A stretch of 44,565 nucleotides of DNA from Nitrospinaceae bacterium UBA3496 (GCA_002377645.1 DFQF01000069.1:1-44565); one strand, 5' to 3'; shown: positions 17,612 through 26,741, counted from the stretch's first letter. Program-made: numbers and translations. Notes: a model not told the origin generated them from the sequence alone.

Positions 17612-18277
17612 ATGAATGATTTAAATAAATCCAAAATATCTGAAATTAGTATATCTAAAAACAAACATCCTCTTTGGGCAAAAAAGTTAGTACGAATCGC
17701 TCTATGGATCGCGTACTCCGGCTACAAAACTAAAGGCATAGAAAACATACCTACTGAAGGCCCATTAATTATAGCCTCAACCCATTTAAGTTATCTAGAT
17801 CCAATAATTCTAAGCGCTTTTATCTCTAGAAATTTATTCTATTATGCCAAGAAAGAACTTTTCAGAAATTATTTTTTCTCTAAACTTATTACTAGATTTG
17901 GAGCTATATTGATAGATCGTGATGGATTCACTAGAAGAAGCTTTCAAATAGGAAATAAGATTTTAAAATCAGAAGAATGCATAGTCATTTTCCCAGAGGG
18001 TGGAATACTCGAAAAAAGAGATCAACTCATTATAAAATCAGGTATTGGCATGATTTCTGCACTAAGCAATACTCCTATTTTACCTGTTTCTATTAAAGGG
18101 TCAGACACACTCTTTAATCTAAGATCGTTCTTCTCAGACTCAACGAGACTTTCCTTAAACTTTGGAAAAATAATAAACCCGAAACAAATAGAATTTCAGT
18201 CGAAAAGTGAACACCGAAAAAAAATCACAAAAATGGTAGAAGATTCTATTGAGAAACTAGAAAACGAAAGTGTCTAA
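17612..18277 (+). CDS. plsC: 1-acyl-sn-glycerol-3-phosphate acyltransferase (PlsC-like)
   Basis: A 221-residue membrane-associated acyltransferase. The catalytic H(x4)D motif appears in STHLSYLDPI, and the substrate-binding motif is FPEGG rather than FPEGT (VIFPEGGILEKRD). FGAILIDRDGF matches block II. It would transfer an acyl chain to lysophosphatidic acid in phospholipid synthesis, or to a related lysolipid. It begins three bases after the upstream stop and ends the CLC-oxidoreductase-acyltransferase string. The E. coli enzyme is of similar size. Confidence 0.9.
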   Translation: MNDLNKSKISEISISKNKHPLWAKKLVRIALWIAYSGYKTKGIENIPTEGPLIIASTHLSYLDPIILSAFISRNLFYYAKKELFRNYFFSKLITRFGAILIDRDGFTRRSFQIGNKILKSEECIVIFPEGGILEKRDQLIIKSGIGMISALSNTPILPVSIKGSDTLFNLRSFFSDSTRLSLNFGKIINPKQIEFQSKSEHRKKITKMVEDSIEKLENESV

Positions 18278-18376
18278 TGAATTTAGTTCTTTGTGGAATT
18301 GTAACTAAGCAAATCTCATGATAAAACTTTGTTACAAAAATCGATTCTATTTTCAATTTTAATTTCGGAGCAAAAC

Positions 18377-19123
18377 ATGCCGATCAAATTTGATTTCAGC
18401 AACAGAAAGATAATTCTCACTGGTGCAACAGGTGGGATGGGAGTAAGAATTACAGAAGCATTCTTAGACTCAGGAGCGAAGGTCTTTGCTACTGACATTG
18501 ACCAGTCCCTCCTCGATTCTTCATTGCCTGATTCAGAAAATTTAAAAAAAACTTCTTGCGATCTAACTAACATTGAAGAACTTAGATCTACAATGCAAAA
18601 TGCACTATCCTGGCTTGATGGATGTGATGTTCTTTGCAATATTGCGGGATATATGCCAATAAGACCACCACTTGAACTCACAAAAGAGGATTGGGATCCC
18701 GTATTAGGCGTAAATCTTTTAGCTCCTTATTTTTGCATTCAAGAGACAATAGATGCGCTTAAGACGTCTGGAAGCGGAAGAATTATTAGTTTTGCTTCAA
18801 TTGCAGGAAAAATGGGTGGAATTGGTCCAAACCTTACCTACTCTGCTGCAAAAGCAGGACTTCTTGCTATGACATTTAATTTAGCTAGGGAATTAGCAAA
18901 AACTGGTGTCACTGTGAATTGTATTATGCCTGGCCCAGCAGACACTGGTCTGCATTTCCAATCTCCTCCGGACATGCTAGAAAAAGCAGAACAATCTCAT
19001 CCAATGGGAAGACTTACAACACCAGAAGACGTATGGCCGTCGGTACTTTATCTTGCAAGTGAAGAGTCCGCACATATTAATGGAGAAGGTCTTGACGTCA
19101 ACGGTGGCTTCTGGACTGATTAG
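18377..19123 (+). CDS. Short-chain dehydrogenase/reductase (SDR)
   Basis: A classical 248-residue SDR. The cofactor motif TGATGGMG is at residues 15-22 and NIAGYMP stands for NNAG. The catalytic Ser lies in ISFASIAGKMGG, and Tyr and Lys in LTYSAAKAGLL. I place the start at ATG 18377, six bases after GGAG; the frame continues open upstream to 18329 but without a ribosome-binding site. Acidic residues after the second strand (ATDID) favour NAD(H). The substrate is unknown. It converges on the TRAP permease gene, which ends 28 bp away. Confidence 0.9.
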   Translation: MPIKFDFSNRKIILTGATGGMGVRITEAFLDSGAKVFATDIDQSLLDSSLPDSENLKKTSCDLTNIEELRSTMQNALSWLDGCDVLCNIAGYMPIRPPLELTKEDWDPVLGVNLLAPYFCIQETIDALKTSGSGRIISFASIAGKMGGIGPNLTYSAAKAGLLAMTFNLARELAKTGVTVNCIMPGPADTGLHFQSPPDMLEKAEQSHPMGRLTTPEDVWPSVLYLASEESAHINGEGLDVNGGFWTD

Positions 19124-19150
19124 TTTTAAATGGAAGATTAATTCTAAAGC

Positions 19151-21376
19151 TTAAGCAACAGGCTGGGCTGACATTTTTTGAGAATTATCGTCTTTGTCCT
19201 TCATATTTCCCAATTTTTGAATGATTAATGAAAGAACCATCAAAGCAAGTCCCACTGAATTAAACCAAATTCTATCCCACTCACCCAGTTGTTCCCAGAA
19301 CAAAAGAAGAGAAGCGATTGACAATAAAACTCGATCTGACACAGTTAAAGTCCTTAGAAATTGCCCTTCTAAAACTGCAGCAGAACAAATGAATCCTAAA
19401 GACGCACCAAACCATACTAGCAAAACAGATGACCATTCAGCTGTCGAACCAGGGTTAGGGCTATCCATCAAAACAGGGGTATAAGCCATGAGTAGAGGAA
19501 CAACATAAAGAGGTTTAGCTAATTTCAATGAAGTAAACCCTGTTCTCATTGGATCACACTTTGCTATTCCTGCTGCCACAAATGCACCTAGCGCAAACGG
19601 CGGGGTCAACGCAGCATCTTGACTAAGCCATAAAACAATCATATGAGAAGTCAACATCTTTAGACCAAGGTCTTGTAATGCAGGTCCCGCTAAAATGATA
19701 ATCAGAATATAACTTGCTGTAATTGTCATTCCCATCCCAAGAATATAACTGGCAAGAGCAACAAGAATTACGGCAAGCCAAATCATATCGTAGGAATAAG
19801 ATAAAATAATCAATGTCATTTTTTGTGCTAGATCAGGATGAGTTACACCTGTCAAAACTAAACCCATAACTCCTGCTGTTGCCCCTATTATTAGAGAATT
19901 TTTTGATCCTTGCACAAAGGCATTTGCAATTCGAATCATAATTTCTTTTGATTGCTGTTGTCTCCAGGCAAGTAGACATCCAATAATAGTATACAAATAC
20001 AACATGTCCCCACCCTTTATAAGACTGGCAACAAACACGAGAGCCTCCACACCTAAAAGATACCAACATTTCTCTCTAATCGTAGCAAAAACTATCGCTG
20101 CTACTATCGCCCAAAACCCAGCAAAAAAAGGTGAGAATTGCAAAATCAGAAGAAAAATAAGTAGCGCTACTGGAACCAAAAGAATTCCATCTTCTCTCAT
20201 AATTTTCCAGAAATCAGGAAGTTCGTCTTTTTCAAGACCGCGCAATCCGTGTCTGGTAGCATAAAAATGTACTGACATGAAAACAGAAAGATAATATAAC
20301 AATGCGGGCACAAGACTGATTAATGCAACCTTCCAATATGGAGTCTCAGTCATAGCAGCTAAGATAAAAGCTGTTGATGCCATAATTGGTGGCATTAAAT
20401 GTCCACCAATACTTGATACCGCTTCGGTTGCAGCTGCAAATGTTGGTCTAAATCCACCTTTTTTCATTAGGGGAATGGTAAAGGTTCCAGTAATAACTAT
20501 ATTCGCCGCACCACTTCCTACTATTGAACCAACAAGACCGCTGGAAACAACAGAAGCTTTTGCAGCACCACCTTTAAAACGTCCCACTAAAGCAAAAGAA
20601 AGATTTACAAAAACATCTCCAACACGAGTAGCCTCTAAGAGAGCTCCAAAAATCATGAAGATAAATACTACTTGTGCATACACCCTGGTAATGATTCCAT
20701 AGATACCCTCCTGACTATACAAATAACTCATTACATATCCGAAATCATTTCCTTTATGAGCAATAATTCCTGGGAACCAGTTCCCAGCCCAATCATAAAA
20801 TAAAAAGACAAATGCTACTGCAGGAAGAACCATTCCGAGTACACGTCTACAACACTCCCATACAAGAACAGCGGCAATAAATCCAAACATAACATCATTA
20901 CCCCAAAATCCCGTATCCACTACAATTCCCGCTCTATCTCCTCTTGGTTCATAAAAATATATAAAATCACACAAAACAAGAAAAGACAAAATAATCAGAA
21001 CAAGGTCAATCGAAGAAGGTCGATCTTTAGGAGAATTTTTTCTTGCTGGATAAATTAAATAAGTCAAAGCACAAGTGAAAAAAATAAAGAGAGGAAGCAT
21101 AAACTGTTCGCCGTATAAGTTCTTGCTAAATTCATAAATTCCCACTTCAATTAAATATGGAAATTCCAGTGTTCTTAAATCCTGTAGTCCGGTCCATGAT
21201 CTAGGCCCAAAGAATGTATAACTTCCATTTACGGCACCAAACAAAAAATAAACCGCAAAAATAAAACCAAGGACTCTAAATAACCAAAGATATGCACCGG
21301 ATAGATTTCTAGTGTCAGGTAAACCAGCGCCCAAAACACCCCTTACTTTTTCAAAAAAAGCACTGACCTGTGACAT
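19151..21376 (-). CDS. TRAP transporter fused permease, 4TM/12TM (DctQM-type)
   Basis: A 741-residue inner-membrane protein that fuses the small and large TRAP permease subunits. The first ~190 residues contain several helices of the small-subunit type. The large part has typical motifs: GGHLMPPIMASTAFILAAMT, SGLVGSIVGSGAANIVITGT and LGMGMTITASYILIIILAGP. Fused permeases are the usual partners of TAXI-type binding proteins, and the upstream gene encodes one. It should take up an organic acid with Na+. It begins with ATG 21376 behind a strong intercistronic hairpin. Confidence 0.95.
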   Translation of the reverse strand: MSQVSAFFEKVRGVLGAGLPDTRNLSGAYLWLFRVLGFIFAVYFLFGAVNGSYTFFGPRSWTGLQDLRTLEFPYLIEVGIYEFSKNLYGEQFMLPLFIFFTCALTYLIYPARKNSPKDRPSSIDLVLIILSFLVLCDFIYFYEPRGDRAGIVVDTGFWGNDVMFGFIAAVLVWECCRRVLGMVLPAVAFVFLFYDWAGNWFPGIIAHKGNDFGYVMSYLYSQEGIYGIITRVYAQVVFIFMIFGALLEATRVGDVFVNLSFALVGRFKGGAAKASVVSSGLVGSIVGSGAANIVITGTFTIPLMKKGGFRPTFAAATEAVSSIGGHLMPPIMASTAFILAAMTETPYWKVALISLVPALLYYLSVFMSVHFYATRHGLRGLEKDELPDFWKIMREDGILLVPVALLIFLLILQFSPFFAGFWAIVAAIVFATIREKCWYLLGVEALVFVASLIKGGDMLYLYTIIGCLLAWRQQQSKEIMIRIANAFVQGSKNSLIIGATAGVMGLVLTGVTHPDLAQKMTLIILSYSYDMIWLAVILVALASYILGMGMTITASYILIIILAGPALQDLGLKMLTSHMIVLWLSQDAALTPPFALGAFVAAGIAKCDPMRTGFTSLKLAKPLYVVPLLMAYTPVLMDSPNPGSTAEWSSVLLVWFGASLGFICSAAVLEGQFLRTLTVSDRVLLSIASLLLFWEQLGEWDRIWFNSVGLALMVLSLIIQKLGNMKDKDDNSQKMSAQPVA

Positions 21377-21447
21377 TTGACTTTCTCACAAAGAGATTGA
21401 AAAACTTGGCGGAAGTAATCAATTTCTCAAATTAGGGATAAAAAAAT

Positions 21448-21478
21448 AATTCCTCCCAGGTTGAACCTGGGAGGAATT
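21448..21478 (-). terminator. Intercistronic hairpin between TAXI binding protein and permease
   Basis: A perfect 15-bp inverted repeat (AATTCCTCCCAGGTT, one base, then its complement) lies 10 bp after the binding-protein stop on the minus strand. It is followed by ATTATTTTTTTATC, a usable U tract. Partial termination here would lower the permease level relative to the binding protein; alternatively it protects the upstream message from 3' decay. Confidence 0.75.
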
Positions 21479-21488
21479 TAAAAAATAC

Positions 21489-22484
21489 TTATTGGATTGA
21501 TGCAGGAATTTTATGACCTTTTTCTTTCCAATATCGAGCAGCACCTGGATGGATCTTCATTCCGATTGCAGCCATTTGATCCAATGCAGGCATGATTGAG
21601 AATCCAGTATTCCAACCTTTATGAACCTTCAACAAGAAGTCCATACCTGCTTTGGAATAGTTTAAACGTGTTACTTCATAAACAACATCATTAGGAACAT
21701 TACAACCTACGATTGTCCATGCTGTGTAACCAATAGTTGGAACTGGTTTGTCTACACCATCGTAAACACCACCTTCAATAGTAATTGGGAAATATGCAGG
21801 ATTCATTTTCAACATCTGCTTTAAAATATTTCCTTCTACTGGAAGTAATGTAATAGGTTGTGCTGTTGAGAATTTCACAAATGCAGGTGAAGGAACTGGA
21901 TTTGGAATTGTAAATGCATCCAAACGATTATCTTTAATAGCATCTGCTGCTACGTTCCAGTTAAGATTCTCTTCTCTAACTTTACCTTTAAGTCCTGCCA
22001 ATTTAATAATAGTTCTTGTCATGAAGTGAGTACTACTACCCTTTTTCGCATAACTCACTCTTTTTCCTTTTAAATCAGCAACTGTCTTGATACCGGAACT
22101 TTTCTTAACTCCAATATGGAATTTAGAAGCAGTTGCAGGTCCAAGACCACAGTTATTTGTGTATTTCTTCTTAAACATTTTCTTCCCAGCAAAAGCCAAA
22201 CGAAGAAGTGTTGCAACACCCAACCCAAATTCAGCTTTACCAGTTTCTACTAAACGAATATCTTCCACAGCACCTCTAGTGGTTAAGTTATTCATTTCCA
22301 CTGTTTTGGATTCTTTAGAAACCAAAGCAGCCAAACCACCCCAAATAACATATGCGGCAGCACCTGGTCCCGCTGTTGCAACAGCAGTTTTCACTCTCTT
22401 TGCAGCAAAAACACCTGAAGCGCTAAAACTAACAGCAAATACTGTAACTAGAACAAGCAAAAAAACTTTTCTTACTAAATTCAC
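21489..22484 (-). CDS. TAXI-family TRAP solute-binding protein
   Basis: A 331-residue periplasmic binding protein with a standard signal peptide (MNLVRKVFLLVLVTVFAVSF then SASGVFA-AKR, cleavage near residue 29). The mature part follows the TAXI family pattern: AVATAGPGAAAYVIWGGLAA early, ETGKAEFGLG, and GKRVSYAKKGSSTHFMTR, the conserved ligand-cleft segment. It captures an unknown substrate, in known cases often glutamate or other organic acids, for the adjacent fused permease. The start is GTG 22484 with AGGAGG upstream. The 5' region carries a C9 tract beside a TATAAT. Confidence 0.94.
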   Translation of the reverse strand: MNLVRKVFLLVLVTVFAVSFSASGVFAAKRVKTAVATAGPGAAAYVIWGGLAALVSKESKTVEMNNLTTRGAVEDIRLVETGKAEFGLGVATLLRLAFAGKKMFKKKYTNNCGLGPATASKFHIGVKKSSGIKTVADLKGKRVSYAKKGSSTHFMTRTIIKLAGLKGKVREENLNWNVAADAIKDNRLDAFTIPNPVPSPAFVKFSTAQPITLLPVEGNILKQMLKMNPAYFPITIEGGVYDGVDKPVPTIGYTAWTIVGCNVPNDVVYEVTRLNYSKAGMDFLLKVHKGWNTGFSIMPALDQMAAIGMKIHPGAARYWKEKGHKIPASIQ

Positions 22485-22604
22485 AATACTTCCTCCTATG
22501 AGTTTCAGAACAGTAGTACACCCTTAAAAGAAATACAGGGCAAAAAACATAATTATTGATTAAGCGAAATCATAGACAATCTTTACCCGAAGATCAACTA
22601 CTAA

Positions 22605-22636
22605 ATTATAGGGGGGGGGATTTGTTTTTCTTGTAA
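22605..22636 (-). promoter_or_regulatory. Candidate promoter of the TAXI-TRAP operon with a C9 tract in its spacer
   Basis: Reading the minus strand, a TTACAA-like -35 (22631-22636) is followed by a 20-bp spacer ending in nine C (22611-22619) and then a perfect TATAAT (22605-22610). The binding-protein start is about 120 bp further. Spacer length would change with tract length. Promoter activity is inferred from sequence only. Confidence 0.4.
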
Positions 22637-22645
22637 TAGGAAATA

Positions 22646-23221
22646 TTATTTTTCTTTTTTTTGCCCAGTCCATCTTTTAAAAATATCGTGTTCCAATCCT
22701 AGAGAGTCTAGAGCTTTTCCAACCACATGATTCACAAGATCATCTATATCTTTCGGTTCATGATAAAAACCAGGGGAAGCAGGAATTATCGTTACACCCA
22801 GCCTTGACAATTTCAACATATTTTCAAGATGTATTGCAGACAAAGGCATTTCACGAACTACCAAAATCAATTTTTTATTTTCTTTCAAAAAAACATCTGC
22901 AGAACGACACACAAGGTTATCTCCTGCACCAGACGCGATTTGACCAAGAGTTTTAACCGAACAAGGGATAATCACCATAGCATCCATCCCTGAACTTCCA
23001 CTTGCGGGCACAGCTCCAATATCAGAATCAGGATGTGTAATAGAAGCATGTCCAGAAACATCTTTATCCGTAAATTCTGTTTCATACTTCATAACCCTAA
23101 GCCCAGCTTTCGAAATCACGAGATGGGTCTCTACCTCAGAAAATGAATTATGGAGAACTTCCATCATACGAATTCCGTATATTGATCCCGAAGCACCAGT
23201 TATTCCAACCACAAGTTTCAT
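22646..23221 (-). CDS. ubiX: Flavin prenyltransferase UbiX
   Basis: A 191-residue UbiX/Pad1 protein, which attaches a dimethylallyl unit to FMN to make the prenyl-FMN cofactor of UbiD decarboxylases. The N-terminal GITGASGSIYGIRMMEVL is the flavin-binding signature. VIIPCSVKTLGQIASGAGDNL and the later LVVREMPLSAIHLENMLKLS (with the conserved Arg-Glu-Met-Pro) and PASPGFYHEP are diagnostic. No ubiD is present, so the partner is elsewhere, either for ubiquinone or for aromatic acid metabolism. It reads towards the TRAP operon, 161 bp away. Confidence 0.95.
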   Translation of the reverse strand: MKLVVGITGASGSIYGIRMMEVLHNSFSEVETHLVISKAGLRVMKYETEFTDKDVSGHASITHPDSDIGAVPASGSSGMDAMVIIPCSVKTLGQIASGAGDNLVCRSADVFLKENKKLILVVREMPLSAIHLENMLKLSRLGVTIIPASPGFYHEPKDIDDLVNHVVGKALDSLGLEHDIFKRWTGQKKEK

Positions 23222-23297
23222 ATATATTTCCTAAAAAAAGGACTTAATTCTAACTTAATTTATATTAGTTCGTACATAAGGAAAATACCGCACCTTT

Positions 23298-24182
23298 TTA
23301 TTTTTCTTTTCGAATTTTTTCAAAATCTTTATAAAGAAGTGAGTAATCTGTGTCCTGCATTCCAAAGCTCATAGCCTTTTTGAGGAAATTCAAGGTAGAT
23401 TCTCCTAAATCTACTTGTGCCTTTAAACTTTTGCCAAGCGCAACTGCCATCCCAACATCTTTATGCAAATTATAAACTCTAGATTTTGCATCCCATTTTT
23501 CTGACAAAATGTGCAAAGGAAATCTAAATTGACTAGCATAACTTCTTGCATTCGCAACATTAAAAACATCAATCATATCCTTAAGGTTAATTCCTGCCCT
23601 TTCTGCCATTTTTCCACCTTCACAAGTTGACAAAAATATTGAATGGCAAACCATATTGTGAATTAGTTTCAAGGTATGGCCCGAGCCGCTCTTGCCAAGA
23701 TAGAAAAAATTTTCAACAAAAAATGAAAGTATCTTTTTGGTTTTATTAAAAGCTTTTTCATCCCCTCCAATCATCAGCGTCAAAGTCCCAGCCTTCGCTC
23801 CAGTTGCGCCTCCACTCATTCCTGCATCTAAATAATCTATATTTTTTCTTTTTGCTTTTTTAGCTAATTTACTTGACTCTTTAGGATCTGAGCTAGTGAG
23901 ATCATAGATTACCAAACCTTTCTTTGGATTAGTCAGCATAGAATTTCTACCATTTAAATATGTACCTATTTCAATACAACTAGGAACAACAAAGAAAACT
24001 ACATTACAACACTTCGACATAATAGCAGGATGCATCACCTCAACGTTTTTCTTCTTTTCATAATTCTTGCATAACACATTGCTTGAATCCCAAACTTTTA
24101 GAGATACTCCTTTTTTAATATAATTATGAGCTATTCCACTACCCATATTACCTAGACCCACTACCCCTACATTAATATTCAT
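23298..24182 (-). CDS. Divergent 3-hydroxyisobutyrate dehydrogenase-family protein
   Basis: A 294-residue NAD(P)-binding protein with the beta-hydroxyacid dehydrogenase layout: GVVGLGNMGSGIAHNYIKKG at the N-terminus, DAGMSGGATGAKAGTLTLM in the substrate region, and the catalytic lysine in HTLKLIHNMVCHSI, where an Asn four residues on is kept. It is unusually rich in lysine and asparagine compared with its family and with the gene at 13150-14037, and the GGATGAKAG motif is typical of the family. Substrate unknown. It sits 76 bp upstream of ubiX and could be co-transcribed with it. Confidence 0.85.
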   Translation of the reverse strand: MNINVGVVGLGNMGSGIAHNYIKKGVSLKVWDSSNVLCKNYEKKKNVEVMHPAIMSKCCNVVFFVVPSCIEIGTYLNGRNSMLTNPKKGLVIYDLTSSDPKESSKLAKKAKRKNIDYLDAGMSGGATGAKAGTLTLMIGGDEKAFNKTKKILSFFVENFFYLGKSGSGHTLKLIHNMVCHSIFLSTCEGGKMAERAGINLKDMIDVFNVANARSYASQFRFPLHILSEKWDAKSRVYNLHKDVGMAVALGKSLKAQVDLGESTLNFLKKAMSFGMQDTDYSLLYKDFEKIRKEK

Positions 24183-24278
24183 AATTAACTGTACCTTTCA
24201 ATTGTTTGAATTTGCTACTTTTACCTGATTATCATTTACTTATAAAATTTCATTATAAAAACCTGCCAAAATTAAATA

Positions 24279-24307
24279 TTGCAAAAAAAACAATCATATA
24301 GTATAAA
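24279..24307 (+). promoter_or_regulatory. Plus-strand sigma-70-like promoter before the 24.3-kb hairpin
   Basis: TTGCAA (24279-24284) and TATAAA (24302-24307) are exactly 17 bp apart, the same spacing and -35 style as the promoters at 11138 and 43069. No plus-strand gene follows; the predicted start near 24314 leads into a structured element. Confidence 0.45.
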
Positions 24308-24313
24308 TTACAG

Positions 24314-24407
24314 TTCAATTTTCAAGAAAATGTTGTGATCCCTCCGCCCGAGTCTATCCAGCATAAAGGTGGGTAGACCTGGGATCACGATTTCATAAAA
24401 ATCTTTT
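24314..24407 (+). ncRNA. Candidate small structured RNA (alternatively the antiporter 3' end)
   Basis: Downstream of the promoter-like sites lies a two-part stem. The outer arms are GTGATCCC (24335-24342) and GGGATCAC (24381-24388). The inner arms GTCTATCC and GGGTAGAC (one G-U pair) enclose an 11-nt loop, with a 9-nt bulge (TCCGCCCGA) on one side and CT on the other. A small GATTT/AAATC stem and four T follow (24389-24407). On the minus strand the same element begins four bases after the Na+/H+ antiporter stop and could be its terminator or 3' structure. G+C content is clearly above the surroundings. No known RNA family is recognised. Confidence 0.3.
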
Positions 24408-25646
24408 AATCACCCTCTCAATAGTTAAACCTTGAACAATAATTGAAAATATAACTATTATATAAGTTATAGATAGAAGAATATCTCGATAAATTCCTTC
24501 AGATAAAGAAAGAACCAAAGCAACTGATATACCCCCTCGAATACCTCCCCAAGTTAGAATTCGCACTGTGCCTTTTTCATATTTTCTAAATAGCGAGAGA
24601 GTCTTAATTATTCCACCTACACTCAAAAAGCGTGAAAGAATAACAATGGGAATAAATACAAGAGAAAGAAGTAGAATATTGAATTTAAAATCTAATAAAA
24701 TTATTTCTAAGCCTATAAGAAGAAAAAGAATTGCATTTAATATCTCGTCTATCAAATCCCAGAATTTCTGAACGTGTTCGTTTGTATTCTCACTCATAGC
24801 AAATTTAGAACCATGATTTCCTATCAGCAAGCCTGCAATAACGACGGCTATAGGACCAGAAACATGCAAAATAGAAGCCAAAGAATACGTAACAAGTACA
24901 AGAGCAAGAGTGATCAAAACTTCGGTATTATGCTCGTCAATTGATTTCATACCTCTAAATGCAATCCATCCTGTCAAAAAGCCTAGCAACCCACCACCAC
25001 AAGCCTCTTTCACAAAATACTTAAATCCCACAATCAAATTTGATGAAAAATCCATATTTCCTGCAGTTAGAATTGCTACCAAAACTGTGAAGACAACGAC
25101 GCCCACACCATCATTAAAAAGACTTTCCCCTGAAATCATAGCCTTTAAAGTTGGAGAAATTTTAACAGTCTTAAAAATTCCCAAAACTGCAACTGGATCA
25201 GTTGGTGAAATTAGAGAGCCGAAAATAAGACACCAAACAAAAGGAATTGAAAGATCAAACAAAGCAGAGACGAAATAAAAAATCATTCCAACAAAAAGAG
25301 TAGAAAAAACAATTCCAAATGTGGCCATTAAAGATATAGCCCACCCTCTTTTCAGGAGACTCTCGACATCTACATGCAAGGCCCCAGCAAAAAGAAGTAA
25401 CCCTAACATCACTTCCATTAAAGTTTTGTTGAAATCTATCTTATATATAAACGACCGAGAACGAACGGCTAGATCAAAGGAAGGAAAAAGAAGATCTATC
25501 GAGATGACTACAAAAGAAGAAAAAAGAGCGATTAAAATTATTCCAATCGTAGATGGAAGGCGCAGATATTTTTCATTCAAGTATCCAAAAAAAGCGGCAA
25601 GAAGGACCAATAAAGAACTAATTTGGAAAATTGTAAGATCTAGCAA
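24393..25646 (-). CDS. CPA1-family Na+/H+ antiporter
   Basis: A 417-residue cation/proton antiporter with about 12 membrane helices. SPTDPVAVLGIFKTVKI marks the unwound transport helix. GESLFNDGVGVVVF carries the Asn-Asp pair typical of electroneutral CPA1 exchangers, and TWGGIRGGISVALVLSL is the late conserved motif. It would export Na+ (or K+) in exchange for H+. TTG 25646 is the only plausible start after the upstream stop. It follows an EamA transporter by 12 bp, so the two are probably co-transcribed. A structured element lies just after its stop. Confidence 0.95.
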   Translation of the reverse strand: MLDLTIFQISSLLVLLAAFFGYLNEKYLRLPSTIGIILIALFSSFVVISIDLLFPSFDLAVRSRSFIYKIDFNKTLMEVMLGLLLFAGALHVDVESLLKRGWAISLMATFGIVFSTLFVGMIFYFVSALFDLSIPFVWCLIFGSLISPTDPVAVLGIFKTVKISPTLKAMISGESLFNDGVGVVVFTVLVAILTAGNMDFSSNLIVGFKYFVKEACGGGLLGFLTGWIAFRGMKSIDEHNTEVLITLALVLVTYSLASILHVSGPIAVVIAGLLIGNHGSKFAMSENTNEHVQKFWDLIDEILNAILFLLIGLEIILLDFKFNILLLSLVFIPIVILSRFLSVGGIIKTLSLFRKYEKGTVRILTWGGIRGGISVALVLSLSEGIYRDILLSITYIIVIFSIIVQGLTIERVIKRFL

Positions 25647-25658
25647 CTTATTAAACTC

Positions 25659-26549
25659 TTATTTAAAAGAAAGAATAAAAAATCCACCCGAGACAACCAA
25701 AAACGCACCTATCACAATTCTCAAAGTAATTTTTTCAAGATGTTTTAAAAATAGATAACTCCATAAAAGAATCCATAATGGTGCCAGTCTACTTAACGGC
25801 ATTAAAACTGAAACATCACCTAAAGTTAAAGAAGTCCAAAATGTTAACGAAGACAACCCAGTAGTAATTGCAGCTAAAGAAAACCACCCTACTGCTCTTT
25901 TATCAATATGAAACTGATACTTAGACCGAAAAGCAAAATAAAGAGAAATAAGAAACAAACTTGCCGAACCAAAAGCAATATTTATAGCCAAAAGAGGAGT
26001 AGGAGTATAAGCATATCCAAATTTTGTTAAAACAGGCATCATACCAAAACAAAACGAAGCAAGAATAGGAAAAATTAGAGCTCCTCTAAACCAACTCCAA
26101 CCTGAAGAAGAATCATCTTTGGTAGACCTTGAAAGCAAGGCTACTCCAGCAAAAACACAAAATGCACCTATCCAGACTCCTAACGATGGTGTCTCTCTTA
26201 GAAAAATTACTGCAAGCAATACGGACCAAATTGGTGCAGATGCTTGAATTGGGGAAGCTCGACTAACACCCATCCTTTCTATACCTGTAAAAGCTAAAAA
26301 CTGCCCAAGACCTTGACCAACACAGCCAGAGATAGCAAACCAAAAGACAGCACTTATATTCATATCAATATAAGAACCATTAATTAAACAAACTATGGCA
26401 GTAACTAGAAAAACTACGGTACTTGTAACGATAGCTCCTGATAAAGGGGATGCACTCCTGATTCCTTGACGAAGAAAAAGCAAAGTAAACGAATACGTAA
26501 AAGAAGACGTCAGCGCCATTATCTCAGGCCAAGAAATATGAAAGCTCAT
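25659..26549 (-). CDS. EamA/DMT-family transporter
   Basis: A 296-residue protein with about ten membrane helices in two EamA repeats; GVSRASPIQASAPIWSVLLA closes the first repeat and VSVLMPLSRLAPLWILLWSY the second. It belongs to the same family as the pair at 1789-3563 but is clearly more distant. I use ATG 26549, with TTGGAA just upstream; a TTG four codons earlier overlaps that site. It is probably co-transcribed with the antiporter. Substrate unknown. Confidence 0.9.
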   Translation of the reverse strand: MSFHISWPEIMALTSSFTYSFTLLFLRQGIRSASPLSGAIVTSTVVFLVTAIVCLINGSYIDMNISAVFWFAISGCVGQGLGQFLAFTGIERMGVSRASPIQASAPIWSVLLAVIFLRETPSLGVWIGAFCVFAGVALLSRSTKDDSSSGWSWFRGALIFPILASFCFGMMPVLTKFGYAYTPTPLLAINIAFGSASLFLISLYFAFRSKYQFHIDKRAVGWFSLAAITTGLSSLTFWTSLTLGDVSVLMPLSRLAPLWILLWSYLFLKHLEKITLRIVIGAFLVVSGGFFILSFK

Positions 26550-26711
26550 TAAAATTTCCAATAATTAAAAGTTAAAAAATAGGAGACCGAAACATTGTAG
26601 TTGATTTAGTTCCTAAGAATACAACAATTCTTTAATTTAAAATAACTCTTAATAAAAAAACATAATCACTTATATTAAATATTTGTTCTGTCTTTTAAAA
26701 ATTTTTATTAA

Positions 26712-26741
26712 AGTATTAATATCATAACCAATATTAATACT
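26712..26741. repeat. Perfect 11-bp inverted repeat upstream of a monooxygenase operon
   Basis: AGTATTAATAT (26712-26722) and ATATTAATACT (26731-26741) are exact reverse complements separated by 8 bp. A third TATTAATA follows at once. The element ends 24 bp before the start at 26766, a common operator position, and lies between divergent genes. No regulator gene is adjacent. Confidence 0.55.

Noticed and set aside
24183..24392. tRNA-like gene in the gap with the hairpin
   Set aside because: The element is too short (about 58 nt), lacks a GTTC-type T loop and has no acceptor stem or anticodon layout.
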